DNA of 64,000 nt from Acinetobacter geminorum (GTDB lineage: Bacteria; Pseudomonadota; Gammaproteobacteria; Pseudomonadales; Moraxellaceae). Positions 1-8,585 of the stretch are shown here, piece after piece. A model generated the notes under the pieces. The model worked only from the letters and a program-made list of their open reading frames with translations. It was not told the DNA's origin and made no database searches. A program made the translations under genes and the position numbers. Where the stretch lies: NCBI RefSeq assembly GCF_013009345.1, contig NZ_JABELE010000011.1, positions 96,382-160,381 on the forward strand. Reading direction: 5' to 3'. Every line of letters begins with the position of its first letter. Within the stretch, counting starts at the first letter, position 1.

Positions 1-2
1 AA

Positions 3-200
3 TTCAATCTTTATTTAACGAACAGGGAAAAAGAGGCGCTACGCTGGACTGCTGAAGGTAAAACGTCAGCTGAAATAGCTCAAATTCTTGGAGTAACTGA
101 AAGAACCGTAAATTTCCATCTCAGTAACTCCATGCAAAAGTTAAATGTAAATAATAAAATTTCAGCAGCTATTCGGGCTGTAATGCTGGGGCTTTTATAG
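3..200 (+). CDS. LuxR-family regulator, C-terminal fragment (possibly AbaR)
   Basis: The reading frame is open from the window edge and ends at a TAG at 198-200, so only about the last 65 residues are visible. They contain a typical GerE/LuxR helix-turn-helix: LTNREKEALRWTAEGKT, followed by EIAQILGVTERTVNFHLSN and a C-terminal helix ending in AVMLGLL. This domain binds DNA in quorum-sensing and related regulators. In Acinetobacter the acyl-homoserine-lactone receptor AbaR has this architecture and would be a good candidate, but the ligand-binding domain lies outside the window, so the identity is inferred. The gene is cut only by the window edge, not by a mutation. Confidence 0.75.
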   Translation, partial: FNLYLTNREKEALRWTAEGKTSAEIAQILGVTERTVNFHLSNSMQKLNVNNKISAAIRAVMLGLL

Positions 201-301
201 AGATTATAGATAATAGAGGAATTTAATATTAGAATTAAGAAAAAATAAATATTTTAATATTTATATGTCCAGTTTAAGGGAACTAAATTTTATTATTAAA
301 A

Positions 302-322
302 CGACCCCAACCTTGGCAAGGT
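302..322 (-). repeat. 21-bp tRNA-Gly fragment (putative att site, left copy)
   Basis: This segment, beginning CGACCCCAACCTTGG, is identical over 21 bp to the anticodon-stem and variable-loop part of the tRNA-Gly gene at 21111-21186, and lies in the same orientation. Direct repeats of part of a tRNA are the usual footprint of tyrosine-integrase islands, and an integrase gene lies beside the intact tRNA. One oddity is that the sequence to the left of this copy (AT-rich, ending TTATTAAAA) does not continue as the tRNA 3' half, as a simple integration would predict. The left junction may have been rearranged. Confidence 0.6.
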
Positions 323-432
323 CACCGAGATTTATGCCATTAAATGATGTTAACTATAAGTATATGATTTAATTGATTGTGTGTAGTTTTTAGTGGGTTG
401 AAATTTTTAGCAATTTAGATCATTTAAGGGTA

Positions 433-478
433 TTTTGGTCACTTCATATTGGAAATTTTAGTCTATAAAAGTCACCTG
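433..478 (+). repeat. Possible integrase arm-type sites, left end
   Basis: TTTTGGTCACTT at 433-444 and GTCACCTG at 471-478 recur in the same order and orientation near the right end of the island, at 20966-20977 and 20981-20988. Their position just inside the tRNA-fragment repeats at both ends fits arm-type binding sites of the integrase or a directionality factor. Function is inferred from position only. Confidence 0.4.
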
Positions 479-563
479 TATTTTGGTGCGAATTTTCATG
501 AGAAACAACAACATTATATAATTTAATATAATGATTCTTGATCCTCATGAAATTTTTTTATAT

Positions 564-1823
564 TCAATTCAATAAATGAATATTATGCTCAATCCTATTT
601 TGGATCATCTGGAGAGTCTCTGTTTGAATTTGTCCAGGTAATAGATCATGAGCGATATTGCTGAATCGGATTGCAACCTTACAAATCGAGCCAATAATTT
701 CATCGACTTCTTGGGCAGAAAGTTCCGCTTCCTGAGTACCAAGTTTTACAAGAGCTTGTCGAGGAATATCCAGTGCCTCACCCATGATATCCATTTGATG
801 ATATCCACCTGGCCCCTCACAGAAAGTAACATCATAAGCAGGGGAGAGTTTCCATTGCCCATTTTGGGACATCAGAAATGAAAAGTTTTTGCAATGATCA
901 TCTCGATTATTGAAGACTACATTGAAAACAGCTCGCTTGAATGCAATTGCTTTTTCGCGAACATCATTGGTGCAAAAGTGTGCAGCGCGAAGAAAGTTAC
1001 TGTAGTCTAAACTCCCTGGTGATTTAAAATCAGCTCCGGTGAAGGCCGCTAAACTTTGCATAGGGATACGCATGCCATCGTGGCGGTCAAATCTCTTTGA
1101 TGCAAATGCGGTTAATCCATTCGGAAGAGTAAAATATTGAGTGTCAGGGGTATCAATATGACAATGACGCAAACATTCTGCATAAACAGCTTCAATTGCA
1201 CAAACTTCAGGATGCTCTTGCTGAGCGGGAAATTTGATCAGCCAAGCTTCATGTTGATGTGAGCTAACTGTTGAGAATTCGTTGGTGACAGGATCACGAT
1301 AGACGAGTGCTTTTGGCCTTGCACCTTGTGGAGATCCACCCATAATTAATAAATGCTGTAAAAATTCTGCACCTTCTCCTTTGAGAACTTGCTGAACTTC
1401 TTGAGCGAGTTTAATCAGTGGAGTATTTTCAGTTAATGCTAACTCAGGTGCTGAAGGTTCAAAGGATAATGCCCCCATTGCATGTGTATTAATATACGTG
1501 AGTCGTTCTAATGGCCCAATCCGTGCTGGATTGAGTCCATTTTTTTTAAATAAGCGATCCATAAGAAGCATGCCCCAACCATCGGGTAGGGCATCATATA
1601 TAGGACCTGGCAATCCCATTTGATGTGTAGGAAAGTTCGTTCTTAATGAGTCACCTTTTAATGGAAGTAGGTAAGAGGAAAGTTCTAAACCTTTACTGAT
1701 CGCTTCTGCACTGTATTCAAAGGCAATTAATGGCCGACCTGTGATTGCGGTTGAGGAGACCAGTGTACCCCAAAGCCAATATTCACCCCATCCATTGTAG
1801 TAAACATTAAGTTTTTTGAGCAT
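564..1823 (-). CDS. hipA: HipA-like serine/threonine kinase toxin
   Basis: This is the kinase toxin of a HipBA-type toxin-antitoxin system. In characterised members HipA phosphorylates glutamyl-tRNA synthetase or related targets and induces dormancy; the target here is unknown. The C-terminal half carries the family's kinase signature RDDHCKNF (the D..H.KN catalytic loop) followed by SPAYDVTF (the metal-binding D). A Gly-rich segment GGSPQGARPKALV and a TGADFKSP segment lie upstream, as in HipA proteins. The chosen start at 1823 gives MLKKLNVYY with AAGGAA eight bases upstream; an earlier in-frame ATG at 1883 would overlap the antitoxin gene. Length of about 419 residues is normal. It lies 4 bp downstream of the antitoxin gene in one operon. 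Confidence 0.88.
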   Translation of the reverse strand: MLKKLNVYYNGWGEYWLWGTLVSSTAITGRPLIAFEYSAEAISKGLELSSYLLPLKGDSLRTNFPTHQMGLPGPIYDALPDGWGMLLMDRLFKKNGLNPARIGPLERLTYINTHAMGALSFEPSAPELALTENTPLIKLAQEVQQVLKGEGAEFLQHLLIMGGSPQGARPKALVYRDPVTNEFSTVSSHQHEAWLIKFPAQQEHPEVCAIEAVYAECLRHCHIDTPDTQYFTLPNGLTAFASKRFDRHDGMRIPMQSLAAFTGADFKSPGSLDYSNFLRAAHFCTNDVREKAIAFKRAVFNVVFNNRDDHCKNFSFLMSQNGQWKLSPAYDVTFCEGPGGYHQMDIMGEALDIPRQALVKLGTQEAELSAQEVDEIIGSICKVAIRFSNIAHDLLPGQIQTETLQMIQNRIEHNIHLLN

Positions 1824-1827
1824 GGAC

Positions 1828-2130
1828 TTATTTCCTTTTGATACGTTGGCGAGCCGTATTGCTCTCATAGCGGAGAATGTCATTTACACTGTTTAAATGA
1901 GGTTTGAAGAGTTCCTCTAATTCTTTTAATCGGCCCAATACCATGGCAACGCGTACTAAATTTTCAAATGAAACATTTCGACCGGCTTCCAGATTAGATA
2001 CTGTATTCACACTAATACCAGCACGTGTAGCGACGTCTGCCTGAGTCATTTCCAGATAAAGTCGTTCTTTGCGAAGCCTTTCACATAATAACGTGACAAC
2101 CTCTTCAGGCTTTTTGAATTTTAAATCCAT
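1828..2130 (-). CDS. hipB: HipB-like XRE-family antitoxin
   Basis: A 100-residue protein with an XRE helix-turn-helix at about residues 28-70 (MTQADVATRAGISVNTVSNL, then ENLVRVAMVLG). It precedes the HipA-like kinase with a 4-bp gap, the standard antitoxin-toxin order. By family analogy it should neutralise the kinase and repress the operon by binding palindromes upstream; two identical TCTAATTAGA palindromes are present about 100 bp upstream. The ribosome-binding site is weak (AAGG about 11 bases before the ATG). The family is clear, and the pairing is supported by the neighbour. Confidence 0.87.
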   Translation of the reverse strand: MDLKFKKPEEVVTLLCERLRKERLYLEMTQADVATRAGISVNTVSNLEAGRNVSFENLVRVAMVLGRLKELEELFKPHLNSVNDILRYESNTARQRIKRK

Positions 2131-2234
2131 AATATTGGGCCTTATATCTATATATATCTATTAAAACACAAAATAATGGATTTATAGAAATAAACCATTT
2201 GATGTAAGGAGGGTGCTTAATTGGCCTGATTAGA

Positions 2235-2263
2235 TCTAATTAGACTAAAAAAGTCTAATTAGA
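2235..2263. promoter_or_regulatory. Twin TCTAATTAGA palindromes, probable HipB operator
   Basis: Two perfect 10-bp palindromes TCTAATTAGA lie at 2235-2244 and 2254-2263, 19 bp apart centre to centre, with a half-site GTCTAA at 2282-2287. Repeated palindromes about two helical turns apart upstream of hipB are the expected form of an autoregulatory operator. No footprint evidence is available from sequence. Confidence 0.5.
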
Positions 2264-2729
2264 CATTTACAATTTAATAGAGTCTAACAACCTGCTTTAA
2301 GCTTAATCAGTTTCGCCTGATGTCGCGAGGAACCAGTATTTGCTATCAGGTTAATCTGGAATATTTGGCACAAGTGGTTTGGAGCAATGAGGTTGGGCAG
2401 GGTTTTATCTTTTCTGATAACTTATTGGGTACCGATTCACAACTTATTCATCATATTCTGGAAATATTTCTTCAATTTCATTGTGCTGCGGCAATTTATG
2501 CTTTTTATTCACTTCGAATTGTAAACTAATACTGCAAATTCTTGTTTAAATGATCATTAAATTTTGTGCTAACTTGGACAGACATTATTTGGCTAGTGGG
2601 ACAAACAGTTATTGCTCTTTAAGATGATTAATTTTACCACTCACGCTTGGAAGTCTATATTAAATCATTACAGGAATGACTGGTAAACCACGAATAAGAA
2701 TGCGTGGCAAACTTATCCAATAATTTGCA
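2264..2729. other. Intergenic stretch without a convincing gene
   Basis: About 465 bp between the HipBA promoter region and the end of the large recombinase gene. An open frame of 69 codons at 2320-2529 has no ribosome-binding site or recognisable domain and is probably chance. A short sequence AATAAGAA at 2693-2700 is flanked by complementary CCACG/CGTGG and recurs three times at 17151-17203. Confidence 0.4.
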
Positions 2730-5687
2730 TTAAAGATGAGAAACTATCATCAGATACATCAGTAACTTGAATACCCCAAGTGCTTTTGCATCTTTATCCT
2801 TGAAGCAGAACTTAATTCGCCTTTCATTTTCAGTCAGGCTGAAGTTTTCTGCCCGTAATGTTAAATCCTGTAATGTCTTTTTGAGCTCTGTTTTGCTCTG
2901 CTGAGAGAGTTCTAAATGAAGATATTTTTTGGGAAATAAGCTATGAATAAAAGAAAGAAGTTTCTTCAGTTGCCGTTTTTCATTGAGTTCAAAAATTAAC
3001 TGGGCTGAATTGGGCTGAGCTTTTTCAAGATAAATTGAGTAGATTGTATGAAGCTGTTTTTTGTATTTACTTTGTACATTTGCATAACGCTCCTGAACAT
3101 GTTGAATGACCTTTTTTTCCTCCTGATTGGTTGGCAACATGGTGACCAATGCATTCGGAGTTTTCCTTAAAAAATCTGTGGTAAATAACCTCGATGATTT
3201 TTTTTGGTTTACACAGGAGGTTTTCAAATGCTGGGCTTTAGCACGTAATTTTTGCGCGATTTGCAAAGGAATAGTTTCAGGTAACATAAGGTCTTGTTCT
3301 TTTTCTACTGCAAGAATGTGATGCAATAATTCAAAAGTCATCTCTGAGTCATGAGCTCCTAGCATCAGTGAATCAGGCGATTTCTGTTGACCTAGTTGAA
3401 ATTGATGATCATGTTGCCTGTAACGGTCTTTAGTGAGTTGATGAAATAAAAACTGTTTGATCGCCCGCTGCTGAACAGGATATTTAATGGCATCATCATG
3501 TTTCAGAATGTTAAAATAGGCTTCTTTAGGAAGCGGGCTGTGCATTTGATTCAGCTGGTAGCTAATTGCTAGATGCATTAAATGCAGATAGCTTGAACAG
3601 GTCGTGTCAGGGGTTAGGTGCCCGGCAAAATGAGAAAGTGCATACCAGGTTTGCTGAGTATTTCTGTTTCGCAACAATGCATAACGGATACGTAATTGCT
3701 CATGTGGGCTATAGTCAGTAAATGCATCTGAAAGTGTTGAGTTTTTTAAAATCAGGTAAAGATGATTAAATGCAGAATGGCGCAGACTATGGTAAGTAAA
3801 ATTGTGTTCTCCAAAAACTGGCTGGATCAATTGTTTCAATAGGGAATTCACTTCATTTTCATGAGTTTCTTCTAAGGACTGTTTTAAAAACAGCGGGTGT
3901 GCAACTGATTTTCCTTGTTCTTTTAGCAGACGTTTTCTATTCTGACTGTATGTTTTAAATGCATGTAATTCGTCGGCTTTAAGTAGATGATGCAGGGGAA
4001 TCTTGCGGTAAGCTGAGTAGCTTTTTTGATTTTTATTGCGATTGTTGCGAATGGTGAGTATCACAGCATCTTCACTAATAAATAGATCACGTACGAAGAT
4101 ATTCAATGTTTCATTGATCCGTAGTCCGACTCTGAATCCTAGAATAAAAATCAGTTTAAATATATTTTTATCCTGAATCGAAATATCTTGAGTATTTTCG
4201 AGCTGCTCTAGCATGTGGTGAAAAATATGGGGCGAGATCAATGCGGTTCTGCAGATTTTTACCTGGATTAAATTATCTAGATCGATAGTGGGTGCGTTAA
4301 AGAATAAGGTCTGTTTGTGATGAAACTCCTGTAGACGTTTTTGTAAAGTCGCTCTAGTTGTTTCTTTCTTTAATAAAAGCATTTCTCCATACAGATCTTC
4401 AAAATCAGCATCTGAAAATGATGAAATATCTTTGTCTTGCGTTGCCTGCAGCCAATGGACTGCAAACTGTGAAAACATGGTCTTCAGAGAACTTTGCTTG
4501 AGCGGCTGAAAATCTGCACGTATAAGCTTGCGCTTAAATCGTTGCTGCTGCTGAATAATATGATTGAGAAGGTCCAGTTGAGGTTCCGTTAATTTTGAGC
4601 GTAGAATGCTCCACAGCAGCAAACGTTCCAAGGCTGAAGATTGTTCTCTGGCATATAATTCTATGAGTTGATCGCTATAGTTTTTTGCACGAATAGCTTG
4701 ACGTATTTCTACTAAAATATCGGCAACATCTAATGCAATAGTGACTTTAGACTGGTCTTGAGGGTTTTCATAAACTTCCTGAATCGTATGGGTAGGCGTG
4801 GGTTCAGGCTGAATAAAATAAGCTGCTAATTGTTTTTCGAGAGGACTGGAACTGTAAATTTCATTTTTTAAGATACAAATGGACATTTGATCCAGTCCAC
4901 TGTTTTTTAGGAACTGTGTGTAGTAAAAACCATATTTTAACAGGTCTTTATAACGTACCTTTTCCTCAGGAAAGCATTCGATGATGCAAGTGTTGATCAC
5001 TTGTTCTGCGTCATCAATATCTGAAAATAAATCAAATTTTTGATGTTTTAGTCTGTAGATCCAGCATTTCACAATATCGTTTAACACAAACGTTTTTGTA
5101 TAGCTCACTGAAAAATTCAGGTTATTTATACGCTGATTACCGAAATGCCGGTTCGGGATCTCAAGTGAAACAATATGATTTAGGTTTGAAAAGCTTTGAA
5201 ATTTCTTAGTTTTTAAAATGATTTTTAAAAACTTTTGTAGTTCGTTCTCATTATAAATGCCATTAAATAATATTGTGCTGATCAAACAAAAAGCGAGGGA
5301 TTGAGTTGGACTGAAGTCATTATGTTCTGTCCAGTGAGCAATCAAATTTTTGGCAAATTGAGTCACCCTTTTACCATGTTTTAAAGTCTCAATATTTTGT
5401 TGGGGTGGGGGGCTTTCATGACGAACAGGTGTTGCAGGAATAGGGTAGTTTTGATTTGATAAACGATTAAAACGCTTGATATATTTCGCGAATTCTAAGC
5501 GTGCCATTTTATGACTACGAGTATTAGATTTGTACTTTTCCAAAAGTTGATTATCGACTTGTCTATATACATCGGAATAGTTTTCAGGTGTAAGCTCTAG
5601 GCATTTCTCACTAAATAATTTAAGAAGAAATTCCTTATTTTTTATAAGTTTTTTTTGTCGTTTTAGGGAGTGTGGATGTCTGCTCAT
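2730..5687 (-). CDS. Very large tyrosine-recombinase-like protein (third gene of recombinase trio)
   Basis: A 985-residue protein with a complete tyrosine-recombinase active-site set in its middle. R523 lies in GLRINE, H633 and R636 in YHSLRHS, H690 in FAGH, and the presumed nucleophile Y700 in SSYLHL, ten residues after the GH histidine as in integrases. A lysine-rich hairpin (RNKNQKSYS) lies between boxes I and II. It is about three times the length of ordinary integrases: roughly 500 residues precede and 285 follow the catalytic region, and I recognise nothing in either. Its start overlaps the stop of the 726-residue recombinase by 4 bp (ATGA), implying translational coupling. It probably rearranges or mobilises DNA together with its partners. 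The architecture recalls the gamma-mobile-trio systems (GmtX/Y/Z), but homology was not tested. Confidence 0.75.
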   Translation of the reverse strand: MSRHPHSLKRQKKLIKNKEFLLKLFSEKCLELTPENYSDVYRQVDNQLLEKYKSNTRSHKMARLEFAKYIKRFNRLSNQNYPIPATPVRHESPPPQQNIETLKHGKRVTQFAKNLIAHWTEHNDFSPTQSLAFCLISTILFNGIYNENELQKFLKIILKTKKFQSFSNLNHIVSLEIPNRHFGNQRINNLNFSVSYTKTFVLNDIVKCWIYRLKHQKFDLFSDIDDAEQVINTCIIECFPEEKVRYKDLLKYGFYYTQFLKNSGLDQMSICILKNEIYSSSPLEKQLAAYFIQPEPTPTHTIQEVYENPQDQSKVTIALDVADILVEIRQAIRAKNYSDQLIELYAREQSSALERLLLWSILRSKLTEPQLDLLNHIIQQQQRFKRKLIRADFQPLKQSSLKTMFSQFAVHWLQATQDKDISSFSDADFEDLYGEMLLLKKETTRATLQKRLQEFHHKQTLFFNAPTIDLDNLIQVKICRTALISPHIFHHMLEQLENTQDISIQDKNIFKLIFILGFRVGLRINETLNIFVRDLFISEDAVILTIRNNRNKNQKSYSAYRKIPLHHLLKADELHAFKTYSQNRKRLLKEQGKSVAHPLFLKQSLEETHENEVNSLLKQLIQPVFGEHNFTYHSLRHSAFNHLYLILKNSTLSDAFTDYSPHEQLRIRYALLRNRNTQQTWYALSHFAGHLTPDTTCSSYLHLMHLAISYQLNQMHSPLPKEAYFNILKHDDAIKYPVQQRAIKQFLFHQLTKDRYRQHDHQFQLGQQKSPDSLMLGAHDSEMTFELLHHILAVEKEQDLMLPETIPLQIAQKLRAKAQHLKTSCVNQKKSSRLFTTDFLRKTPNALVTMLPTNQEEKKVIQHVQERYANVQSKYKKQLHTIYSIYLEKAQPNSAQLIFELNEKRQLKKLLSFIHSLFPKKYLHLELSQQSKTELKKTLQDLTLRAENFSLTENERRIKFCFKDKDAKALGVFKLLMYLMIVSHL

Positions 5688-7864
5688 TTAATCATGATCC
5701 CGTTGAATGTCGACATACTTTTAAGCTCTAATATTTCAATTAGCTTATCTTGTGCTGTTCTGATTTGATCGTAATCAGTCGCCTGAAAAGCTGAATAGCG
5801 GTCAAACAGTCCCTGCATTGCTTCGTCATGACCAAAGATGCCTTTAACTACATCTTCATTGCAGTCTTGTGCAAAAAAATAACGAGCAAAGTGGCGGGTC
5901 CAATTGCGCTGAAGGGCTATTTCTGTACAGTATTTTTGAATATCAGAAAGTTCTAAATTTCGGATATATCCTTGTGGATCGTAAAATAATAGAAAGGGGC
6001 GTTCACCCTCGAAGACCTCATGGATTGCTTGTACTTGTTCATTGGACAGATAGGCTTTTGTGAGGTAGAGAAAGTGTTTTAAATATTTTAGGTAATGCTG
6101 TATTTCATCACGAAGATAATCGTTAAACGGTAGATATCGTCCAATGGTGCCCGAATAACGCTGCTCTTTATCTGCAACAGCCATCAATTGATTGTCGAGG
6201 TCAATATAATCTAGATTGGGCGGGAAGGACTCACTTGGTCGTGCTGACGTTATCAGCATGCAAATATGCCATAGCCAGATTGAATAATATTTTAAAGTCT
6301 CAAAAGGATTCGGATGTTCCCTCACTCGTTGGTCAAGCTGGTGAAAAAATGATTTAACAAATGGTAGATTAGGTGTCTGCTGACTACCAAAAGAATGCGG
6401 GTTACTGAATTCTTCAAGATATTCAGTTTCCAGCTGAGGAACAGTCAAAGTTAGAATTTGAGTATAAATATTAATAATATCCACGATTTGTGTTGAAGAG
6501 TAATGGCATGGAATATAGTGCTGAACACTTTCTCCATTAAGCAATTTGCTTTCCAGTTCATACTCAAGTTCATTCAATGCAATATCACTGAGTAAGCGCG
6601 GAAGATTTTGTGTTGTTAACTGGAAGGTCAGCCCTTTATTAATTTTTTGTAAATACTCCTGTATCTTGGAATCAATCTCAACACCATCCATTTTTTTCAA
6701 CTGACTTAGATTTTCCAGATAATATTGAGGCAGAGGAATCGTAAAAGAATTCACGGTATTCAACCGATGTTTTCTTAAAACAAAATCCTTGAGTTTAGAG
6801 ACTTCAAAGCTTTGCTTAAAGAAACATTTTTGGGGTTGCAGTGATACTTCTTTGTTTTTTGTACTGACTCGTAAATTTTTTTGAAATACCGGCAGATCTT
6901 TATAATGAGTAAGACTGAGGACTGAAAATAAAAGCAGGGTATGAATTGGAGAATTTTCTGCCTGTTCTAATAAAATTTGCATAATGTACTGTGCGGTAGG
7001 CAAATCGAAGACCCGAGGATTCGGCTTGCTCATTAGCTCATTCTTGTTTTGATGCAGAATTTGATTTTTGAGATTATTGATCTGAGCTGTGATAGAACAT
7101 TGCTCTAGTGAGTTAAATTCAAAATTATGATCTTCAACTTTTTCTATAGTTTTATCTTCGCGTGGTTGTTTAGCTGTACCTTGTTCAAAATGAGTCTGAT
7201 ACGTTTGTTCATCATCGAGAGATATTCTTGATATCTTTTGAACATCAGTTTGAGGAGCTTCTTTGGCACCTGAACTGCTTTGGCGATTTCGTTTTAAACG
7301 TTCAGACTGAGTAAAGACATATTGATAGATGACACGTAGATTTGCCAGCTGGCCAATTTGTTTTTCATCTAAATTTGGTGTGGAGCGGTTAAGTAACTCT
7401 CTATTCTCTGTTTCAGCTTTATTTAAAAACTTAAGAAGATCCTCCAACTCAATAGGGAGAGGTGGTAATAAGTTATAAAGCCAATGGTATTCCTGTTTTT
7501 TGCTGGCTAAACGAAAACGTCTACAGAGGTTAGCTACAGTGGCTGCATGTTCTTTGCTATCAAGCAATTCAATACATCGAGTATTAAAAATGGCCCATTT
7601 CAGGGCATTAGCTTGATATGCTGAAGGCGTATTAATGACTGCAATAAGATAATGAACGAGAGGATATTCACTGATTGATTGTTCTACAAGTTTTTGATTT
7701 ATAATATTGTTAAGTTCAATAATTTTAGTAGGTTTAATGAACTCATTGAGTTTGATAGAATCCTGATAATTTTCCAGCTTTGCTTCTGCTAGTGTTTGAT
7801 AGAATTCTCGAAACGGCTCAAGCTTTAATTCTTGAGTATCTTCTAAGTAACTATATCCGTTCAT
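5684..7864 (-). CDS. Large tyrosine-recombinase-like protein (second gene of recombinase trio)
   Basis: A 726-residue protein with a C-terminal tyrosine-recombinase domain. R542 is in SARPSES, H658 and R661 in TRHFARYF, H679 in IFGHDE, and Y690 in FDRYSAF, eleven residues after the GH histidine. A probable beta-hairpin (DKEQRYSGTIGRYLPF) lies between them. The first 500 residues are not a recognisable arm-binding domain; the region around residues 190-245 is rich in charged and polar residues and looks like a flexible linker. It overlaps its neighbours by 4 bp on both sides (ATGA at each junction), so the three proteins are probably made in fixed proportion. The Tn554 TnpA/TnpB pair and the GmtY/GmtZ pair are precedents for two cooperating tyrosine recombinases; which, if either, is related is unknown. 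Confidence 0.75.
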   Translation of the reverse strand: MNGYSYLEDTQELKLEPFREFYQTLAEAKLENYQDSIKLNEFIKPTKIIELNNIINQKLVEQSISEYPLVHYLIAVINTPSAYQANALKWAIFNTRCIELLDSKEHAATVANLCRRFRLASKKQEYHWLYNLLPPLPIELEDLLKFLNKAETENRELLNRSTPNLDEKQIGQLANLRVIYQYVFTQSERLKRNRQSSSGAKEAPQTDVQKISRISLDDEQTYQTHFEQGTAKQPREDKTIEKVEDHNFEFNSLEQCSITAQINNLKNQILHQNKNELMSKPNPRVFDLPTAQYIMQILLEQAENSPIHTLLLFSVLSLTHYKDLPVFQKNLRVSTKNKEVSLQPQKCFFKQSFEVSKLKDFVLRKHRLNTVNSFTIPLPQYYLENLSQLKKMDGVEIDSKIQEYLQKINKGLTFQLTTQNLPRLLSDIALNELEYELESKLLNGESVQHYIPCHYSSTQIVDIINIYTQILTLTVPQLETEYLEEFSNPHSFGSQQTPNLPFVKSFFHQLDQRVREHPNPFETLKYYSIWLWHICMLITSARPSESFPPNLDYIDLDNQLMAVADKEQRYSGTIGRYLPFNDYLRDEIQHYLKYLKHFLYLTKAYLSNEQVQAIHEVFEGERPFLLFYDPQGYIRNLELSDIQKYCTEIALQRNWTRHFARYFFAQDCNEDVVKGIFGHDEAMQGLFDRYSAFQATDYDQIRTAQDKLIEILELKSMSTFNGIMIK

Positions 7865-8493
7865 GATGATATTCCAGCCAGAATTTTTTCTAATGAAAGT
7901 GGACCAGCATAATTTGAAATAGGACTTACTGGACTTTTGGATTTAGACAGCCCTGATAATTCTCGTAGATGATTGATAGTTAGAACTTCCTGACCGAAAA
8001 CTTCCTGAAGATGTGCGGCTAAGTATTGTTCATTTAGCCAATGTGCGATGATATCTAAGCCATGAATTGAGTGATGTAATCCGGAACATAGTAATGCCTT
8101 TACTTCGCTTAAAGCCATGATAGTGAATTCGTAGGAATTATTTTTTTCATAAGCTCTAAACGTAAATTCAGTTTTATACTTATTGTAAAAATAAGCATAG
8201 ATCCAGCTGAAATGACTACTAAAAAAATAGTGATCAGCTTTGTCTGTTGTCAGAAGAGGAATTTCGATATTCTGTTTAAAAGTTAAATTCAAGTGATAGT
8301 TTTGCTGTTTCTCATTAAGCTGAAAAAATAGAGCAATCCAGATTTGGTAGGCATGCATACATTTTGGATAACACATTAATTGTAAGTTTTTTGAAGATAC
8401 ACGATGACTTTTAATAGCTTTTTTTTTATAGACATATGCTGATGTCTCCCCATATTTATGCCAAGTGGCTGAAAAATAAGCTATAATATTCAC
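7861..8493 (-). CDS. Unknown 210-residue protein, first gene of recombinase trio
   Basis: I do not recognise this protein. It is rich in Tyr, His, Phe and Lys, has no signal peptide or membrane segment, and has a central aromatic stretch (HYFFSSHFSWIYAYFYNKYK) and a C-terminal part containing a leucine-rich helix (VLTINHLRELSGLSKSK) that could bind DNA. It is the first gene of an operon with two large recombinases and overlaps the next by 4 bp, so it is probably an accessory or directionality factor, comparable in position to TnpC of Tn554 or GmtX. The start is uncertain: GTG at 8493 has no clear ribosome-binding site, and an internal ATG about 39 codons downstream is possible. Confidence 0.6.
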   Translation of the reverse strand: MNIIAYFSATWHKYGETSAYVYKKKAIKSHRVSSKNLQLMCYPKCMHAYQIWIALFFQLNEKQQNYHLNLTFKQNIEIPLLTTDKADHYFFSSHFSWIYAYFYNKYKTEFTFRAYEKNNSYEFTIMALSEVKALLCSGLHHSIHGLDIIAHWLNEQYLAAHLQEVFGQEVLTINHLRELSGLSKSKSPVSPISNYAGPLSLEKILAGISS

Positions 8494-8555
8494 GTATTTT
8501 TTATAGGAGAGTCAAGGGTTGCGCACCCTATATTGTGTTAATAAATTGTAAATTT

Positions 8556-8569
8556 CACTATATATAGTG
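8556..8569. promoter_or_regulatory. Palindrome CACTATATATAGTG upstream of the recombinase trio
   Basis: A perfect 14-bp palindrome 63-76 bp upstream of the first trio gene and 16 bp from the left end of an IS5-family element. It could be an operator for the trio. The IS insertion immediately beyond it may have replaced the original promoter. Confidence 0.3.
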
Positions 8570-8585
8570 TTTTTAATCTTTTTAG

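Noticed and set aside
2320..2529. 69-codon open frame near hipB
   Set aside because: No ribosome-binding site, no domain, composition not unlike chance.
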